A stretch of 64,000 nucleotides of DNA from contig NZ_LGRA01000013.1 in NCBI RefSeq assembly GCF_003116095.1, positions 679,541 to 743,540 of the forward strand, written 5' to 3'. A model generated the notes under the pieces. It was given only the letters and a program-made list of their open reading frames with translations, was not told where the DNA came from and ran no database searches. Positions within the stretch are counted from its first letter, which is position 1; every line of letters starts with the position of its first letter. Positions 52,146-62,527 of this stretch are shown here, piece after piece. This DNA is from Azospirillum sp. TSO35-2. Lineage in GTDB: Bacteria > Pseudomonadota > Alphaproteobacteria > Azospirillales > Azospirillaceae. Position numbers and translations under genes: made by a program.

Positions 52146-53753
52146 ATGAACACCTCCCCCATCCTCATTCGCAACGCCTGCATCCTCGACGGCACCGGCG
52201 CCCCCTGGTTCCCCGGCGACGTGCTGGTGGAGCGTGGCCGCATCGCCGCCGTCGGCCCGGCGCTCGACGCGTCGGACGCCAAACCGCTGGAGGCCGCCGG
52301 CCGCTTCCTCGCCCCCGGCTTCATCGACGCCCATTGCCACGACGACCTGATCCAGCTGCGCCAGCCCGGCCGGCCGGAGAAGGTGGCGCAGGGCGTCACC
52401 ACCGTGGTGGTCGGCAACTGCTCCTTCGGGCTCTACCCGCAGAGCCCGGCCAGCGCCGGCCCGCTGCGCGAGCATTTCGGCAACCTGCTGGGCAGCGTGG
52501 CGGATCGGGAAACCTTCGCCGACTTCACGTCCTACCGCTTCGCGCTCGACGGGCGCGGCACCGCCATCAACCTCGTCTCGCTGGTCGGGCACGCCGCGCT
52601 CCGCCTCGCCGTGATGGGCTGGCAGAACCGCGCCGCCACCGCCGACGAGCGCGAGGCGATGGCAGCGTTGCTGGCCGACCAGCTGCGCCAGGGCGCGCAC
52701 GGCCTGTCGCTCGGCCTCGTCTACCCGCCCAGCGCCTGGGCCGACCGCGCCGAGCTGGTCCGGCTGGCCGAGGTGGTGGCGGAGCATGGCGCGCTGCTGA
52801 CCGCCCATGTCCGCTCCTACGAAGGCGGGCTGATCGCCTCGGTCGACGAGTTCCTCGACCTGCTGAAGGCCGGCGGGGCGAGCGGCCTGCTCTCCCACCT
52901 GCAGGCGGCCGGACGGCCCTATTGGGGCAGCCTGCCGCGGGCGGTGGAGCGGCTGGAGATCGCGCGTAGGGGGGGCACCGACGTCAGCTTCGACATGTAC
53001 CCCTACCCGGCCGGCTCCAGCACCATCCTGCAACTGCTGCCGCCGTCGGCGCTGGCCGGCGGGGTGGACGCCCTGCTGGCCCGCCTCGCCGACCCGGACG
53101 GGCTGGCCACCCTGCGCCGCGCGGTGGAGGAGGGCGAGGCCCCGGCCGATCCCGGCTGGGAATCCAAGATCCGCCTGATCGGCTGGGAGAATGTCCGCAT
53201 CGGCGGCGTTTCGGCGAACGATCTGCGCCCCCTGGAAGGGCTGTCGCTGGCGGAAATCGCGGCGACGCGGCTGGAACAGCCCTTCGATACACTGGTCCGG
53301 CTGATCGCCCTCGATCGCGGCCGGACCAACATCGTCATGTTCCAGTTGGCCGAAGCCGATCTGGAAACCGCGCTGTCGCACCCGCTGCACATGCTGGGCT
53401 CCGATGGCCTGCCGCGCGAGACCGGCAAGCCGCACCCCCGCGCCTTCGGCAGCTTCCCGCGCTATCTCGCCCGCGCCATCACCGGCGAGGGCAAGCTGGG
53501 GTTGGAGGATGCCGTGCGCCACATGACCGCCGTCCCGGCGCAACGCTTCGGCCTCAGCGACCGCGGCCTGATCCGGCCGGGCATGGTGGCCGACCTGACC
53601 CTGTTCACCGCCGACGTGGCCGACCGCGCGACCTTCCAGGATCCGACGCGGCCGCCGCACGGCATCACCGACGTGCTCGTCGCCGGGGCCTTCGTGCTGC
53701 GCGACGGCGGGCACACCGGCGCCCGCCCCGGCCGAACGCTGGCGCGCGCCTGA
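52146..53753 (+). CDS. N-acyl-D-amino-acid deacylase (D-aminoacylase)
   Basis: 535 residues, amidohydrolase superfamily. Metal site: His63 and His65 in FIDAHCHDD, the family-typical Cys92 in VVVGNCSFGLYP, further His in LTAHVRSYEGG and LLSHLQAAGRPYWGS, and the Asp in DGLPRE. The HCH motif replaces the common HTH spelling, with Cys at position 64. Hydrolyses N-acyl-D-amino acids to free D-amino acids. Genomic partners (peptide ABC transporter, RidA, D-threonine-aldolase-like) give a D-amino-acid catabolic operon. Confidence 0.93.
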   Translation: MNTSPILIRNACILDGTGAPWFPGDVLVERGRIAAVGPALDASDAKPLEAAGRFLAPGFIDAHCHDDLIQLRQPGRPEKVAQGVTTVVVGNCSFGLYPQSPASAGPLREHFGNLLGSVADRETFADFTSYRFALDGRGTAINLVSLVGHAALRLAVMGWQNRAATADEREAMAALLADQLRQGAHGLSLGLVYPPSAWADRAELVRLAEVVAEHGALLTAHVRSYEGGLIASVDEFLDLLKAGGASGLLSHLQAAGRPYWGSLPRAVERLEIARRGGTDVSFDMYPYPAGSSTILQLLPPSALAGGVDALLARLADPDGLATLRRAVEEGEAPADPGWESKIRLIGWENVRIGGVSANDLRPLEGLSLAEIAATRLEQPFDTLVRLIALDRGRTNIVMFQLAEADLETALSHPLHMLGSDGLPRETGKPHPRAFGSFPRYLARAITGEGKLGLEDAVRHMTAVPAQRFGLSDRGLIRPGMVADLTLFTADVADRATFQDPTRPPHGITDVLVAGAFVLRDGGHTGARPGRTLARA

Positions 53754-53778
53754 CTTTCCCAGAAAGCTGTGAGGACTC

Positions 53779-54162
53779 ATGACCAACCGCAAGCCGATCT
53801 TCGCCGAAAAGGGTGCGAAGCCCGCCGGCCAGTACAGCCACGCGATCGTCGCGAACGGCTTCGTCTATGTCTCCGGCCAGGGTCCGCACCATCCGGAGAC
53901 CGGCGCCCTGCCCGAGGATTTCGCCGGTGAGGTGCGCCAGACCCTGCGCAACCTGGAGATCATCCTGAAGGCGGCCGGCACCGACCTCGCCCATGTGGTG
54001 AAGGTCAACAGCTACCTCGCCGACCTCGGTCGCTTCCAGGAATACAACGCGCTCTATTCGGAGTTCTTCCCCGACCAGCCGCCGGCGCGCACCACCATCG
54101 GCTGCCAGTTGAACAACATCCAGATCGAAATCGACTGCATCGCCGTCCTGCCGGCGGCGTAA
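53779..54162 (+). CDS. RidA/YjgF-family enamine/imine deaminase
   Basis: 127 residues, complete RidA fold: KPAGQYSHAIVANGFVYVSGQGP, ETVRQTLRNLEIILKAAG, VVKVNSYLADLGRFQEYNALYSEFFP, PARTTIGCQL with the catalytic-type Arg, IEIDCIAVL. Removes reactive enamines made by PLP enzymes, fitting the PLP aldolase-like gene that follows. GTGAGGA before the ATG. Confidence 0.93.
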   Translation: MTNRKPIFAEKGAKPAGQYSHAIVANGFVYVSGQGPHHPETGALPEDFAGEVRQTLRNLEIILKAAGTDLAHVVKVNSYLADLGRFQEYNALYSEFFPDQPPARTTIGCQLNNIQIEIDCIAVLPAA

Positions 54163-54242
54163 CATCCAATGCGTACGGCCGGTCCCATGGCGTCGCCGCC
54201 GGGATCGGCCCCTTTCCCAAATCTGCGTTCCGGAGCGGTCCC

Positions 54243-55301
54243 ATGCGCGTCGACGATCTCGACACCCCCGTCCCCGTCATCGACCTCGACCGGGTCGAGC
54301 ACAACCTCGCCAAGATGCAGGCCTACTGCGACCGGCACGGGCTGGCGCTGCGCCCGCACATCAAGACCCACAAGCTCCCCGAATTCGCCCGCCGCCAGAT
54401 CGAGCTGGGCGCCGTCGGCATCACCTGCCAGAAGATCGGCGAGGCGCTGGTGATGGCGGAGGCCGGCTGCGCCGACATCCTGCTGACCTACCCCATCGTC
54501 GGCCCGACCAAGATCGGCCCGCTGGCCGAGCTGGCGCGCAAGACCCGGCTGTCGGTGGCGCTCGACAACCCGGTGGCGCTCGACACCGTCGCCGCCGCGG
54601 CGGCCGAGGCCGGGGTGGAGATCGGCATCCTGGTCGAGTTCGACAGCGGCGACGGCCGCTGCGGCGTGCAGACCCCGGGCGAGGCGCTGGAGCTGGCGCG
54701 CCGCGCCAACGGCAACGGCCTGACCCGCTTCCGCGGCCTGATGACCTACCCGCGCGGCCCCCGCACCGTGCCCTTCGTCGCCGAGGCGCGCGCCCTGCTC
54801 GACGGCGCCGGCATCCCGGTCGACACCGTGTCGGTCGGCGGCACCCCCGGCTGCTGGGACACCCACGAGCTGCCCGGCGTGACCGAGCTGCGCGTCGGCA
54901 CCTACATCTACCACGACCGCGCCACCGTCGGCGCCGGGGTGGCGACGCTGGACGAGTGCGCGGTGCATGTGCTGGCCACCGTCGTCAGCCGCCCGACGCC
55001 CGACCGCGCCGTGCTCGACTGCGGCAGCAAGACGCTGTCGAGCGACCGCGTCGCCCCGTCGGTCGGCGAGGGCTACGGCCTGATCCTCGATTACCCCGAC
55101 GCGGTGATCGTCCGCGTCAACGAGGAGCACGCGGTGGTCGACCTGAGCAACAGCGCTGCCAAGCCGGAGATCGGCGACCGCGTCCGCATCCTGCCCAACC
55201 ATGTCTGCGTGGTCAGCAACCTGCACGACCGCATGGCGGTCAGCCGCAACGGTGACGTGATCGGCGAATGGCCGGTCGCGGCGCGCGGCTGCACGCGCTG
55301 A
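54243..55301 (+). CDS. D-threonine aldolase / D-serine dehydratase-like PLP enzyme (DSD1 family)
   Basis: 352 residues, fold-type III PLP enzyme. N-terminal DLDTPVPVIDLDRVEHNLAKM, PLP lysine likely Lys41 in RPHIKTHK, phosphate loop SVGGTPGCWDTH, and a C-terminal metal-binding NHVCVVSN (His/Cys) as in D-threonine aldolase and DSD1. It could cleave D-3-hydroxyamino acids or dehydrate D-serine. The operon with D-aminoacylase supports a D-amino-acid substrate; the exact one is unknown. Confidence 0.9.
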   Translation: MRVDDLDTPVPVIDLDRVEHNLAKMQAYCDRHGLALRPHIKTHKLPEFARRQIELGAVGITCQKIGEALVMAEAGCADILLTYPIVGPTKIGPLAELARKTRLSVALDNPVALDTVAAAAAEAGVEIGILVEFDSGDGRCGVQTPGEALELARRANGNGLTRFRGLMTYPRGPRTVPFVAEARALLDGAGIPVDTVSVGGTPGCWDTHELPGVTELRVGTYIYHDRATVGAGVATLDECAVHVLATVVSRPTPDRAVLDCGSKTLSSDRVAPSVGEGYGLILDYPDAVIVRVNEEHAVVDLSNSAAKPEIGDRVRILPNHVCVVSNLHDRMAVSRNGDVIGEWPVAARGCTR

Positions 55302-55321
55302 CCTGAACCCCGGAGTCGTCC

Positions 55322-56322
<1,001 letters not shown>

Positions 56323-56326
<4 letters not shown>

Positions 56327-57333
56327 GCGCCCAAACCCTTTCCTCCGACCAGCCCCTGCTCCAGGTCCGCAACCTGGAAAAGCGCTTTCCCGTGCGCGGC
56401 GGGCTGCTGCAACGGCCGGTCGGCTGGGTCAAGGCGGTCGACGATTTGTCGTTCGACCTGAACCGCGGCGAGGTGCTGGGGCTGGTCGGCGAATCCGGGT
56501 CGGGCAAGACCACCGCCGGGCGGAGCATCCTGCGGCTGATCGAGCCGACCGGCGGCTCCATCCGCTTCGACGGCCAGGAGATCACCGGATTGGCCGCGGC
56601 GGAGATGCGCGCCCGCCGCCGGCGCATGCAGATCGTCTTCCAGGATCCCTACGCCAGCCTGGACCCGCGCCAGCGGGTGCGCGACGTCATCGGCGAGGCG
56701 CTGGTGATCCACAACATCGGCAGCCGCGCCGACCGCCGCGACCGCATCGCCGCGCTGTTGGACAAGGTCGGCCTGACCGCCGACGCCATGGACCGCTTCC
56801 CGCACGAATTCTCCGGCGGCCAGCGCCAGCGCATCGGCATCGCCCGCGCCCTGGCGGTGGAGCCGGACTTCATCGTCGCCGACGAGCCGGTGTCGGCGCT
56901 CGACGTCTCGGTGCAGGCGCAGGTGGTCAATCTGCTGGGCGACCTGCAACGCGAACTCGGGCTGGCGGTGCTGTTCATCGCCCACGACCTCGCCGTCGTC
57001 CGCTACATCAGCGACCGGGTGGCGGTGATGTATCTCGGCCGCCTGATGGAGATCGCGCCGAGCGACGCGCTCTACGAACGGCCGCGCCACCCCTACACCA
57101 TGGCGCTGCTGTCGGCCGCCCCCGACCCGGACCCCGACGCGCCCAAGGCGCGCCTGCTGCTGGAGGGCGACGTGCCCAGCCCGATGAACCCGCCGTCGGG
57201 CTGCGTCTTCCGCACCCGCTGCCCCTTCGCCCTGCCCGCCTGCGCCGAACCGAGCGCCCGGGCGTTGCGCGAGCTCGGTCCCGGCCACGCCGTCTCCTGC
57301 ATCCGCGACGACATCGTGGCACCCACGGCCTGA
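56323..57333 (+). CDS. ABC transporter ATPase (OppF/DppF-type)
   Basis: 336 residues: [27 protein letters not shown] typical of OppF, Walker [10 protein letters not shown], signature [15 protein letters not shown], Walker [13 protein letters not shown] and a C-terminal Cys region [15 protein letters not shown]. Last gene of the peptide/D-aminoacylase operon. Confidence 0.95.
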
Positions 57334-57357
57334 GCGCCGCGACCGGCTACCCCCATT

Positions 57358-57375
57358 GCCCGGAGCAATCCGGGC
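57358..57375 (+). terminator. Short hairpin after the OppF-type gene
   Basis: GCCCGGA-GCAA-TCCGGGC, a 7-bp stem closed by a GNRA tetraloop, 24 nt after the stop. No U-run follows, so function as terminator is uncertain. Confidence 0.4.
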
Positions 57376-57453
57376 GTCCGTTCCGGTTGATGGTGATGCG
57401 GCACGGCGGGCGGACATCCCGCGGTGCGCTCACACCAGACGGAAGGAGCGCCG

Positions 57454-57750
57454 ATGACCAGCCAGAACCCGAAGGGACAGGACGACAACCGGGGCAGCCG
57501 GGATCAGGCATCGTCCGACAGCGACCGGATGACCCACGCCATCGATCAGGCCAAGGACCTGCCGGGCGACCGGGACGACGCCCGCAAGGAGGCCGACCGC
57601 ACCCGGCGGGCGGTCGACAGCATGAGCCCCGGCAACACGCCGCGGGCGGGCGACGACCCGCAGCATGGCCTCACCACCGGCTCCGGCATGATGCCGATGC
57701 CGAGCGAGACCGGCGGCGCCGGCCGCAAATCGGGCAAGGACAAGGCCTGA
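57454..57750 (+). CDS. Small disordered hydrophilic protein
   Basis: 98 residues rich in Asp, Arg, Ser and Gly without a hydrophobic core (DDNRGSRDQASSDSDRMTHA). GGAAGGAG lies before the ATG. Resembles the stress-type protein at 25838 in style, not sequence. Function unknown. Confidence 0.55.
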   Translation: MTSQNPKGQDDNRGSRDQASSDSDRMTHAIDQAKDLPGDRDDARKEADRTRRAVDSMSPGNTPRAGDDPQHGLTTGSGMMPMPSETGGAGRKSGKDKA

Positions 57751-57758
57751 ACCGGGCG

Positions 57759-57789
57759 CTCCGGCCTCCGCCCCCAAAGCGGGCCGGAG
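57759..57789. terminator. Weak hairpin between convergent genes
   Basis: CTCCGGCC (57759-57766) pairs with GGCCGGAG (57782-57789) in the gap between the small ORF and galM. No T-run on either strand. Confidence 0.35.
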
Positions 57790-57810
57790 TGCCGGCAAGC
57801 CCAGCCGACG

Positions 57811-58848
57811 TCAGCGCCCCTCGGTCCGGAACCGCAGTTGCATGTGGTGCTCATACCGCTGCCCGGGGTCGAGCCGGGCGGACGGGAAATGGGCGATGTT
57901 CGGCGTGCCGGGGAAGCGCTGGGTCTCCAGCGCGATCCCGGCGAAGGGTCCATAGGGCCGGTCGCCCTTGCCGATCACCCGGTCGCTGAGATAGCCGCCG
58001 GTGTAGACCTGCAGGCCCGGCTGGTCGCTGGACAGCTCCAGACGGCGGCCCGACGCCGGGTCCTCCAGCGAGGCCACCGGGCGCAACGCCCCCGCCGGTC
58101 CGTCCAGGCACCAGTTGTGGTCGAAGCCGAAGCCGCCCACCGCGTCCAGCGCCTCGCCCAGAAACGGGCCGTTGCGCAGGTCGAAGGGGGTGCCGTTCAC
58201 CGGCCGCACCTCCCCCGTCGGGATCAGGTCGGCGCCGACCGGGGTGATGAAGCCGCCGCGCACCGCCAGCCGGTGGCCGCGCACATCGCCGGCCGCATGC
58301 CCGGCGAGGTTCCAATAGCTGTGATGGACCAGATTGACCACGGTCGCCCGGTCGGTGGTCGCCGCCATTCGGATGTCGAGCACGCCGTCCCCGGTCAGTT
58401 GGTAGCGGACGCTCGCCGCCAGCGCGCCGGGATAGCCCTGGTCGCCGTCGGGCGAGCGCAAGGTGAAGGTGACGGCGTTCTCCGCCTCGTCCACCGTCGC
58501 GTCCCACATCCGGCGGTCGAAGCCGTCGCTGCCGCCGTGCAACTGGTTGGGCGGCTCATTGGCGGTCAGCCGGTGGCGGACGCCGTCGAGCGTGAAGGCC
58601 GCGCCGCCGATGCGGTTGCCGTAGCGCCCGCAGGTCGCCCCGAAATAGGCATCGCTCGCCAGATACTTGGCCAGCCGGTCGAAGCCGAGCACGATGTCGG
58701 CCGGCCGGCCGTCGCGGTCGGGCATCACGAAGCGGACCAGCCGGGCGCCATGGGCGACGACCGTCGCCTCCAACCCGCCGGCGGCAAGCGTGAAGCCCTC
58801 CACCGGCCGGCCGTCCAGTTCGTCGAAGCGAAAGGTTTGGATGGGCAT
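57811..58848 (-). CDS. galM: Aldose 1-epimerase (mutarotase)
   Basis: Interconverts alpha and beta anomers of aldoses such as galactose. 345 residues with GATCGRYGNRIGGAAF, NQLHGGSDGFDRRMW and VNLVHHSYWNLAGH carrying the catalytic His, TGYGGLQVYTGGY-like QPGLQVYTGGYL and ALETQRFPGTPN with the catalytic Glu. Last gene of a sugar ABC operon; its ATG overlaps the permease stop. The sugar is likely galactose or a furanose. Confidence 0.94.
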   Translation of the reverse strand: MPIQTFRFDELDGRPVEGFTLAAGGLEATVVAHGARLVRFVMPDRDGRPADIVLGFDRLAKYLASDAYFGATCGRYGNRIGGAAFTLDGVRHRLTANEPPNQLHGGSDGFDRRMWDATVDEAENAVTFTLRSPDGDQGYPGALAASVRYQLTGDGVLDIRMAATTDRATVVNLVHHSYWNLAGHAAGDVRGHRLAVRGGFITPVGADLIPTGEVRPVNGTPFDLRNGPFLGEALDAVGGFGFDHNWCLDGPAGALRPVASLEDPASGRRLELSSDQPGLQVYTGGYLSDRVIGKGDRPYGPFAGIALETQRFPGTPNIAHFPSARLDPGQRYEHHMQLRFRTEGR

Positions 58849-59825
58849 CACGCCTCCGCCGGTTCGCCGCCGCGGCCGGCCCAGGCCGCCAGCAGACCCT
58901 TTTGCAGCAGGATGAAGATGAACAGCAGGGCGCCGATGGCGATCTTGGTCCACCAGCTGCTCAGCGTGCCGTCGAAGGTGATGTAGGTCTGGATCAGCCC
59001 CTGGATCAGCACCCCGGCGAAGGTCCCCAGCACATAGCCGTAGCCGCCGGTCAGCTGGGTGCCGCCGATCACCACCGCGGTGATGGTGTCCAGTTCCACC
59101 CCGGTCGCCGCCAGCGAATAGCCGGCGCCGGTGTAGAGCGAAAAGACGATGCCGGCCAGCCCGGCCAGCAGGCCCGACAGGGTGTAGACCGCCACCGTGG
59201 TCCGCGCCACCGGCACGCCCATCAGCTCCGCCGACTGGCGGTTGCCGCCCAGCGCGTAGAGGTTGGCGCCGAAGCGGGTCCAGTGCGCCAGCACCATCGC
59301 CAGCACCAGCACGCCCAGCATGACCATCGCCGGCAGGCTCAGCTTGCCGCCGGCGTCGAAGCGCCAGGCGACGTCGTTCAGCTCGCCGTAGAGCGGGTGG
59401 TTGATCGGCAGCGAATCGGTGGTCAGGACGAAGGCGGTGCCGCGGGCGATGAACATGCCGGCCAGCGTGACGATGAAGGGCGGCATGCGGAAGACATGGA
59501 TGATGGCGCCCATCACCGCGCCGAAGCCGGCGGCGGTCAGCAGCGCCACCGCGAAGGCCGCCACCGGATCCCAGCCGCCCTGTTCGATCAGCACCGCCAG
59601 CAGCACGGTGGTGAAGCCGATCACCGCCCCGACCGACAGGTCGATGCCGCCCGACAGGATGACGAAGGTCATGCCGATCGCGGTGATGCCGAGAAAGGCG
59701 TTGTCGGTCAGCAGGTTGCCCACCACCCGCAGCGAGGCGAAGTTGGGGAACTGCGCGGCGCACAGCAGGAAGCCGACCACCAGCACGGCGATGGTGACGA
59801 TCAGGGGAAGGAAACGGTGGATCAT
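58848..59825 (-). CDS. yjfF: Sugar ABC transporter permease, YjfF-type
   Basis: 325-residue permease of the ribose/galactofuranose class, about ten TM segments, with FLGITAIGMTFVILSGGIDLSVGAVIGF and the cytoplasmic loop NLYALGGNRQSAELMGVPVART. Order ytfQ-ytfR-ytfT-yjfF matches E. coli galactofuranose transport. Overlaps ytfT by 4 nt and galM at its stop. Confidence 0.88.
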   Translation of the reverse strand: MIHRFLPLIVTIAVLVVGFLLCAAQFPNFASLRVVGNLLTDNAFLGITAIGMTFVILSGGIDLSVGAVIGFTTVLLAVLIEQGGWDPVAAFAVALLTAAGFGAVMGAIIHVFRMPPFIVTLAGMFIARGTAFVLTTDSLPINHPLYGELNDVAWRFDAGGKLSLPAMVMLGVLVLAMVLAHWTRFGANLYALGGNRQSAELMGVPVARTTVAVYTLSGLLAGLAGIVFSLYTGAGYSLAATGVELDTITAVVIGGTQLTGGYGYVLGTFAGVLIQGLIQTYITFDGTLSSWWTKIAIGALLFIFILLQKGLLAAWAGRGGEPAEA

Positions 59826-60880
59826 GGCTTGACGCTCCCGCTCTCGCGCTTGCCCGGCGGCTGGAGGGTCGGCTTGACCGCGAGCGCACCCTTGGGCCGG
59901 GGCAGAAACAACGTCAGGGCCGGCGACTGGAGCAGCAGCACGACCAGCAGCACCGCCGCCTTGACGATCAGGTTGAACTCCGGCTTGAAGCCGCTCAGCA
60001 GGATGCCGGTGTTCATCGCCTGGATGATCGCCGCCCCCACCACCGACAGCAGCAACCCGAACCGCCCGCCGAGCAGCGACGTGCCGCCGACCACCACCGC
60101 CAGGATGGCGTCCAGCTCCAGCCACAGGCCGGCGTTGTTGACGTCGGCGCCGCGGATGTCGGCGGTGACGATGACGCCCGCCACCGCGGCGCACAGGCCG
60201 CACCAGACATAGACGGCGATCAGCACCACCGGCGTGTTGACACCGGCCCCAGCGCTGGACAGCCGGTTGATGCCGACCGCCTCGATCATCAGCCCCAGCG
60301 CGGTCGCCCGCACCAGCAGCGCCGTCACCACCAGCATGGCGATGGTGATGACCACCGGCATCGGCACGGTCAGGAACGACCCGCTGCCGATCGACGCCAG
60401 GCCGGGGCTGACGAAGGTGACGATCTGCCCCTCGGTGATCAGCTGGGCGATGCCGCGGCCGGCGACCATCAGGATCAGCGTGGCGATGATCGGCTGGATG
60501 CGCAGCAGCGCCACCAGCAGCCCGTTCCACAGCCCGCACAGCAGCCCGGCGCCGAGCGAGGCCGCCAGCACCGCCGGCAGGCCCCAGCCCGCCTGGGTCA
60601 TGGTGGCGGCCACCGCGCCGGAGATCGCCATCACCGCGCCGACCGACAGGTCGACGCCACGGGTGGCGATGACCATGGTCATGCCGATGGCGAGCAGCCC
60701 AACCGGGGCGCCGCGGTTCAGCACGTCGATCAGGCTGCCGAACAGCCGGCCGTCCTGCAGGCGGATGGAAAAGAAATCGGGGAACAACAGCCAGTTGGCC
60801 AGCAGCACCGCGACCAGCGCGCCGTATTGCGGCAGGTTGCGCAGCAGGCCGGGGGTCGGGCCGGGAAGCGACAGCGTCAT
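59822..60880 (-). CDS. ytfT: Sugar ABC transporter permease, YtfT-type
   Basis: 352-residue permease, same class as its neighbour, with GLLAIGMTMVIATRGVDLSVGAVMAI and VAVVVGGTSLLGGRFG-type core (ILAVVVGGTSLLGG). The start overlaps the ATPase stop by 4 nt, so the unit is translationally coupled. Confidence 0.88.
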   Translation of the reverse strand: MTLSLPGPTPGLLRNLPQYGALVAVLLANWLLFPDFFSIRLQDGRLFGSLIDVLNRGAPVGLLAIGMTMVIATRGVDLSVGAVMAISGAVAATMTQAGWGLPAVLAASLGAGLLCGLWNGLLVALLRIQPIIATLILMVAGRGIAQLITEGQIVTFVSPGLASIGSGSFLTVPMPVVITIAMLVVTALLVRATALGLMIEAVGINRLSSAGAGVNTPVVLIAVYVWCGLCAAVAGVIVTADIRGADVNNAGLWLELDAILAVVVGGTSLLGGRFGLLLSVVGAAIIQAMNTGILLSGFKPEFNLIVKAAVLLVVLLLQSPALTLFLPRPKGALAVKPTLQPPGKRESGSVKP

Positions 60881-62439
60881 GCCCGCGCCTCCCCGGATCC
60901 GGCCGGAGCCGAAGCCGGCTCCGACGCAATGGCGGACACGATGCGGTCCACGGTGACCTCCCCTCCCCTCAGTTCGGCGACGTGGCGGCGGTCGCGCAGC
61001 ACCACGACGCGGCGGCTGTAGGCGACGATCTCCTCCAGCTCGGACGAGACGACCAGCAGCGCCATGCCGTCGGCGCACAGCCGCTCGATCAGGCGAATGA
61101 TCTCGGCGTGGGCGCCGACGTCGATGCCGCGCGTCGGCTCGTCCAGGATCAGCAGGCGCGGCTCGGTCGCCAGCCAGCGGGCGAGCAGCGCCTTCTGCTG
61201 GTTGCCGCCCGACAGAAGCTGGATCGGCCGCTCGGCGTCGGGCGTGCGGATGTCGAGCAGGCGGATGAAGCGGTCGGCGATCTCCTCCTGGCGGCGGCGC
61301 GGGATCGGCTTCAGCCAGCCCTGCCGCGCCTGGAGCGCCAGGATGATGTTCTCGCGCACCGACAGCTCGCCGACGATGCCCTCCTTCTTGCGGTCCTCCG
61401 GGCAGAAGCCGAAGCCGAGCCGGATCGCCTCGCGCGGCCCACGCAGCCGCGCCGGGCGCCCGTCGACCATCGCCTCGCCACGGTCGGCACGGTCCATGCC
61501 GAAGACCAGCCGCGCCGTCTCCGTCCGGCCGGAGCCGAGCAGCCCGGCCAGCCCGACCACCTCGCCCGGGCGAATGTCGAGGTCGAACGGCTCGACGCTG
61601 CGCGCCTTGCCGAAGCCGCGGAACCGGACCAGCGGCGGGCGGGCGTCGCTGTCGGCAGCGTCATCGGCGGCGATGCGGTGCGCCACCGCCTCCAGCTCCC
61701 GCCCCAGCATCATGGCGACGAGGTCGAGGCGGGGCAGCTCGTCGGTCCGCCGTTCGCCGACCAGCCGGCCGTTGCGCAGCACGGTGATGCGGTCGCACAC
61801 CGCATAGACCTGGTCGAGGAAATGGGTGACGAAGACGATGCCGATGCCGCGCGCCTTCAGCCCGCGCAGCACGCCGAACAGCACCGACACCTCGTGGGCG
61901 TCGAGGCTGGCGGTCGGCTCGTCGAGGATCAGCACCTTGGCCGACATGTCGACGGCGCGGGCGATGGCGACGATCTGCTGGGTCGCCACCGAGAAGCGGC
62001 CGAGCGGCGCGGTGACGTCGAGCGACAGCCCATAGCCGGACAGCAGCGCCCGCGCCCGCCGCCGCATCGCCCCGCGGTCGACCAGCCCGAAGCGCATCGG
62101 CTGGCGGCCCAGGAACAGGTTCTCCGCCACCGACAGGTTGGGCAGCAGGTTGACCTCCTGGTAGACGGTGCCGATGTGCAGGCGCTGCGCCTCCTCGACG
62201 CCGCGCGGCGCGATCTCCCGCCCCTCCAGCGTGACGGTGCCGGCGTCGCGCTGGTAGACGCCGGTCAGCGTCTTGATCAGCGTCGACTTGCCGGCGCCGT
62301 TCTCGCCGAGCAGCGCGTGGACCTCGCCATGGCGCAGCGTGAAATCGACCCCGTCGAGCGCCTGGACGCCGAGAAAGCCCTTGGACAGGCCGCGGATCGC
62401 CAGCAGCGGCGAAGACGGTTCGGGAATGTGCGGCGTCAT
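60877..62439 (-). CDS. ytfR: Sugar ABC transporter ATPase, YtfR-type (two ABC domains)
   Basis: 520 residues, tandem ABC domains as in RbsA/MglA: first Walker A GENGAGKST, second copy degenerate GLLGSGRTE; signatures in GRFSVATQQIVAIARAV and LSGGNQQKALLARWL; Walker B ILDEPTASLD and ILDEPTRGID. The first signature is atypical, as usual. Follows the binding-protein gene after an intergenic hairpin. Confidence 0.93.
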   Translation of the reverse strand: MTPHIPEPSSPLLAIRGLSKGFLGVQALDGVDFTLRHGEVHALLGENGAGKSTLIKTLTGVYQRDAGTVTLEGREIAPRGVEEAQRLHIGTVYQEVNLLPNLSVAENLFLGRQPMRFGLVDRGAMRRRARALLSGYGLSLDVTAPLGRFSVATQQIVAIARAVDMSAKVLILDEPTASLDAHEVSVLFGVLRGLKARGIGIVFVTHFLDQVYAVCDRITVLRNGRLVGERRTDELPRLDLVAMMLGRELEAVAHRIAADDAADSDARPPLVRFRGFGKARSVEPFDLDIRPGEVVGLAGLLGSGRTETARLVFGMDRADRGEAMVDGRPARLRGPREAIRLGFGFCPEDRKKEGIVGELSVRENIILALQARQGWLKPIPRRRQEEIADRFIRLLDIRTPDAERPIQLLSGGNQQKALLARWLATEPRLLILDEPTRGIDVGAHAEIIRLIERLCADGMALLVVSSELEEIVAYSRRVVVLRDRRHVAELRGGEVTVDRIVSAIASEPASAPAGSGEARA

Positions 62440-62479
62440 CGGAGCCTCGCCAGCCACGCGTCGACAAAAACGACAAGAC

Positions 62480-62521
62480 GCCGGGGCGGTTGCGGAAACG
62501 CCGTCCCGCAACCGCCCCGGC
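62480..62521 (-). terminator. Strong intra-operon hairpin after ytfQ
   Basis: GCCGGGGCGGTTGCGG (62480-62495) pairs perfectly with its complement (62506-62521), a 16-bp stem with a 10-nt loop, in the gap between the binding-protein stop and the ATPase start. Such stems protect the binding-protein mRNA and lower downstream expression. Confidence 0.7.
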
Positions 62522-62527
62522 GCCGGA

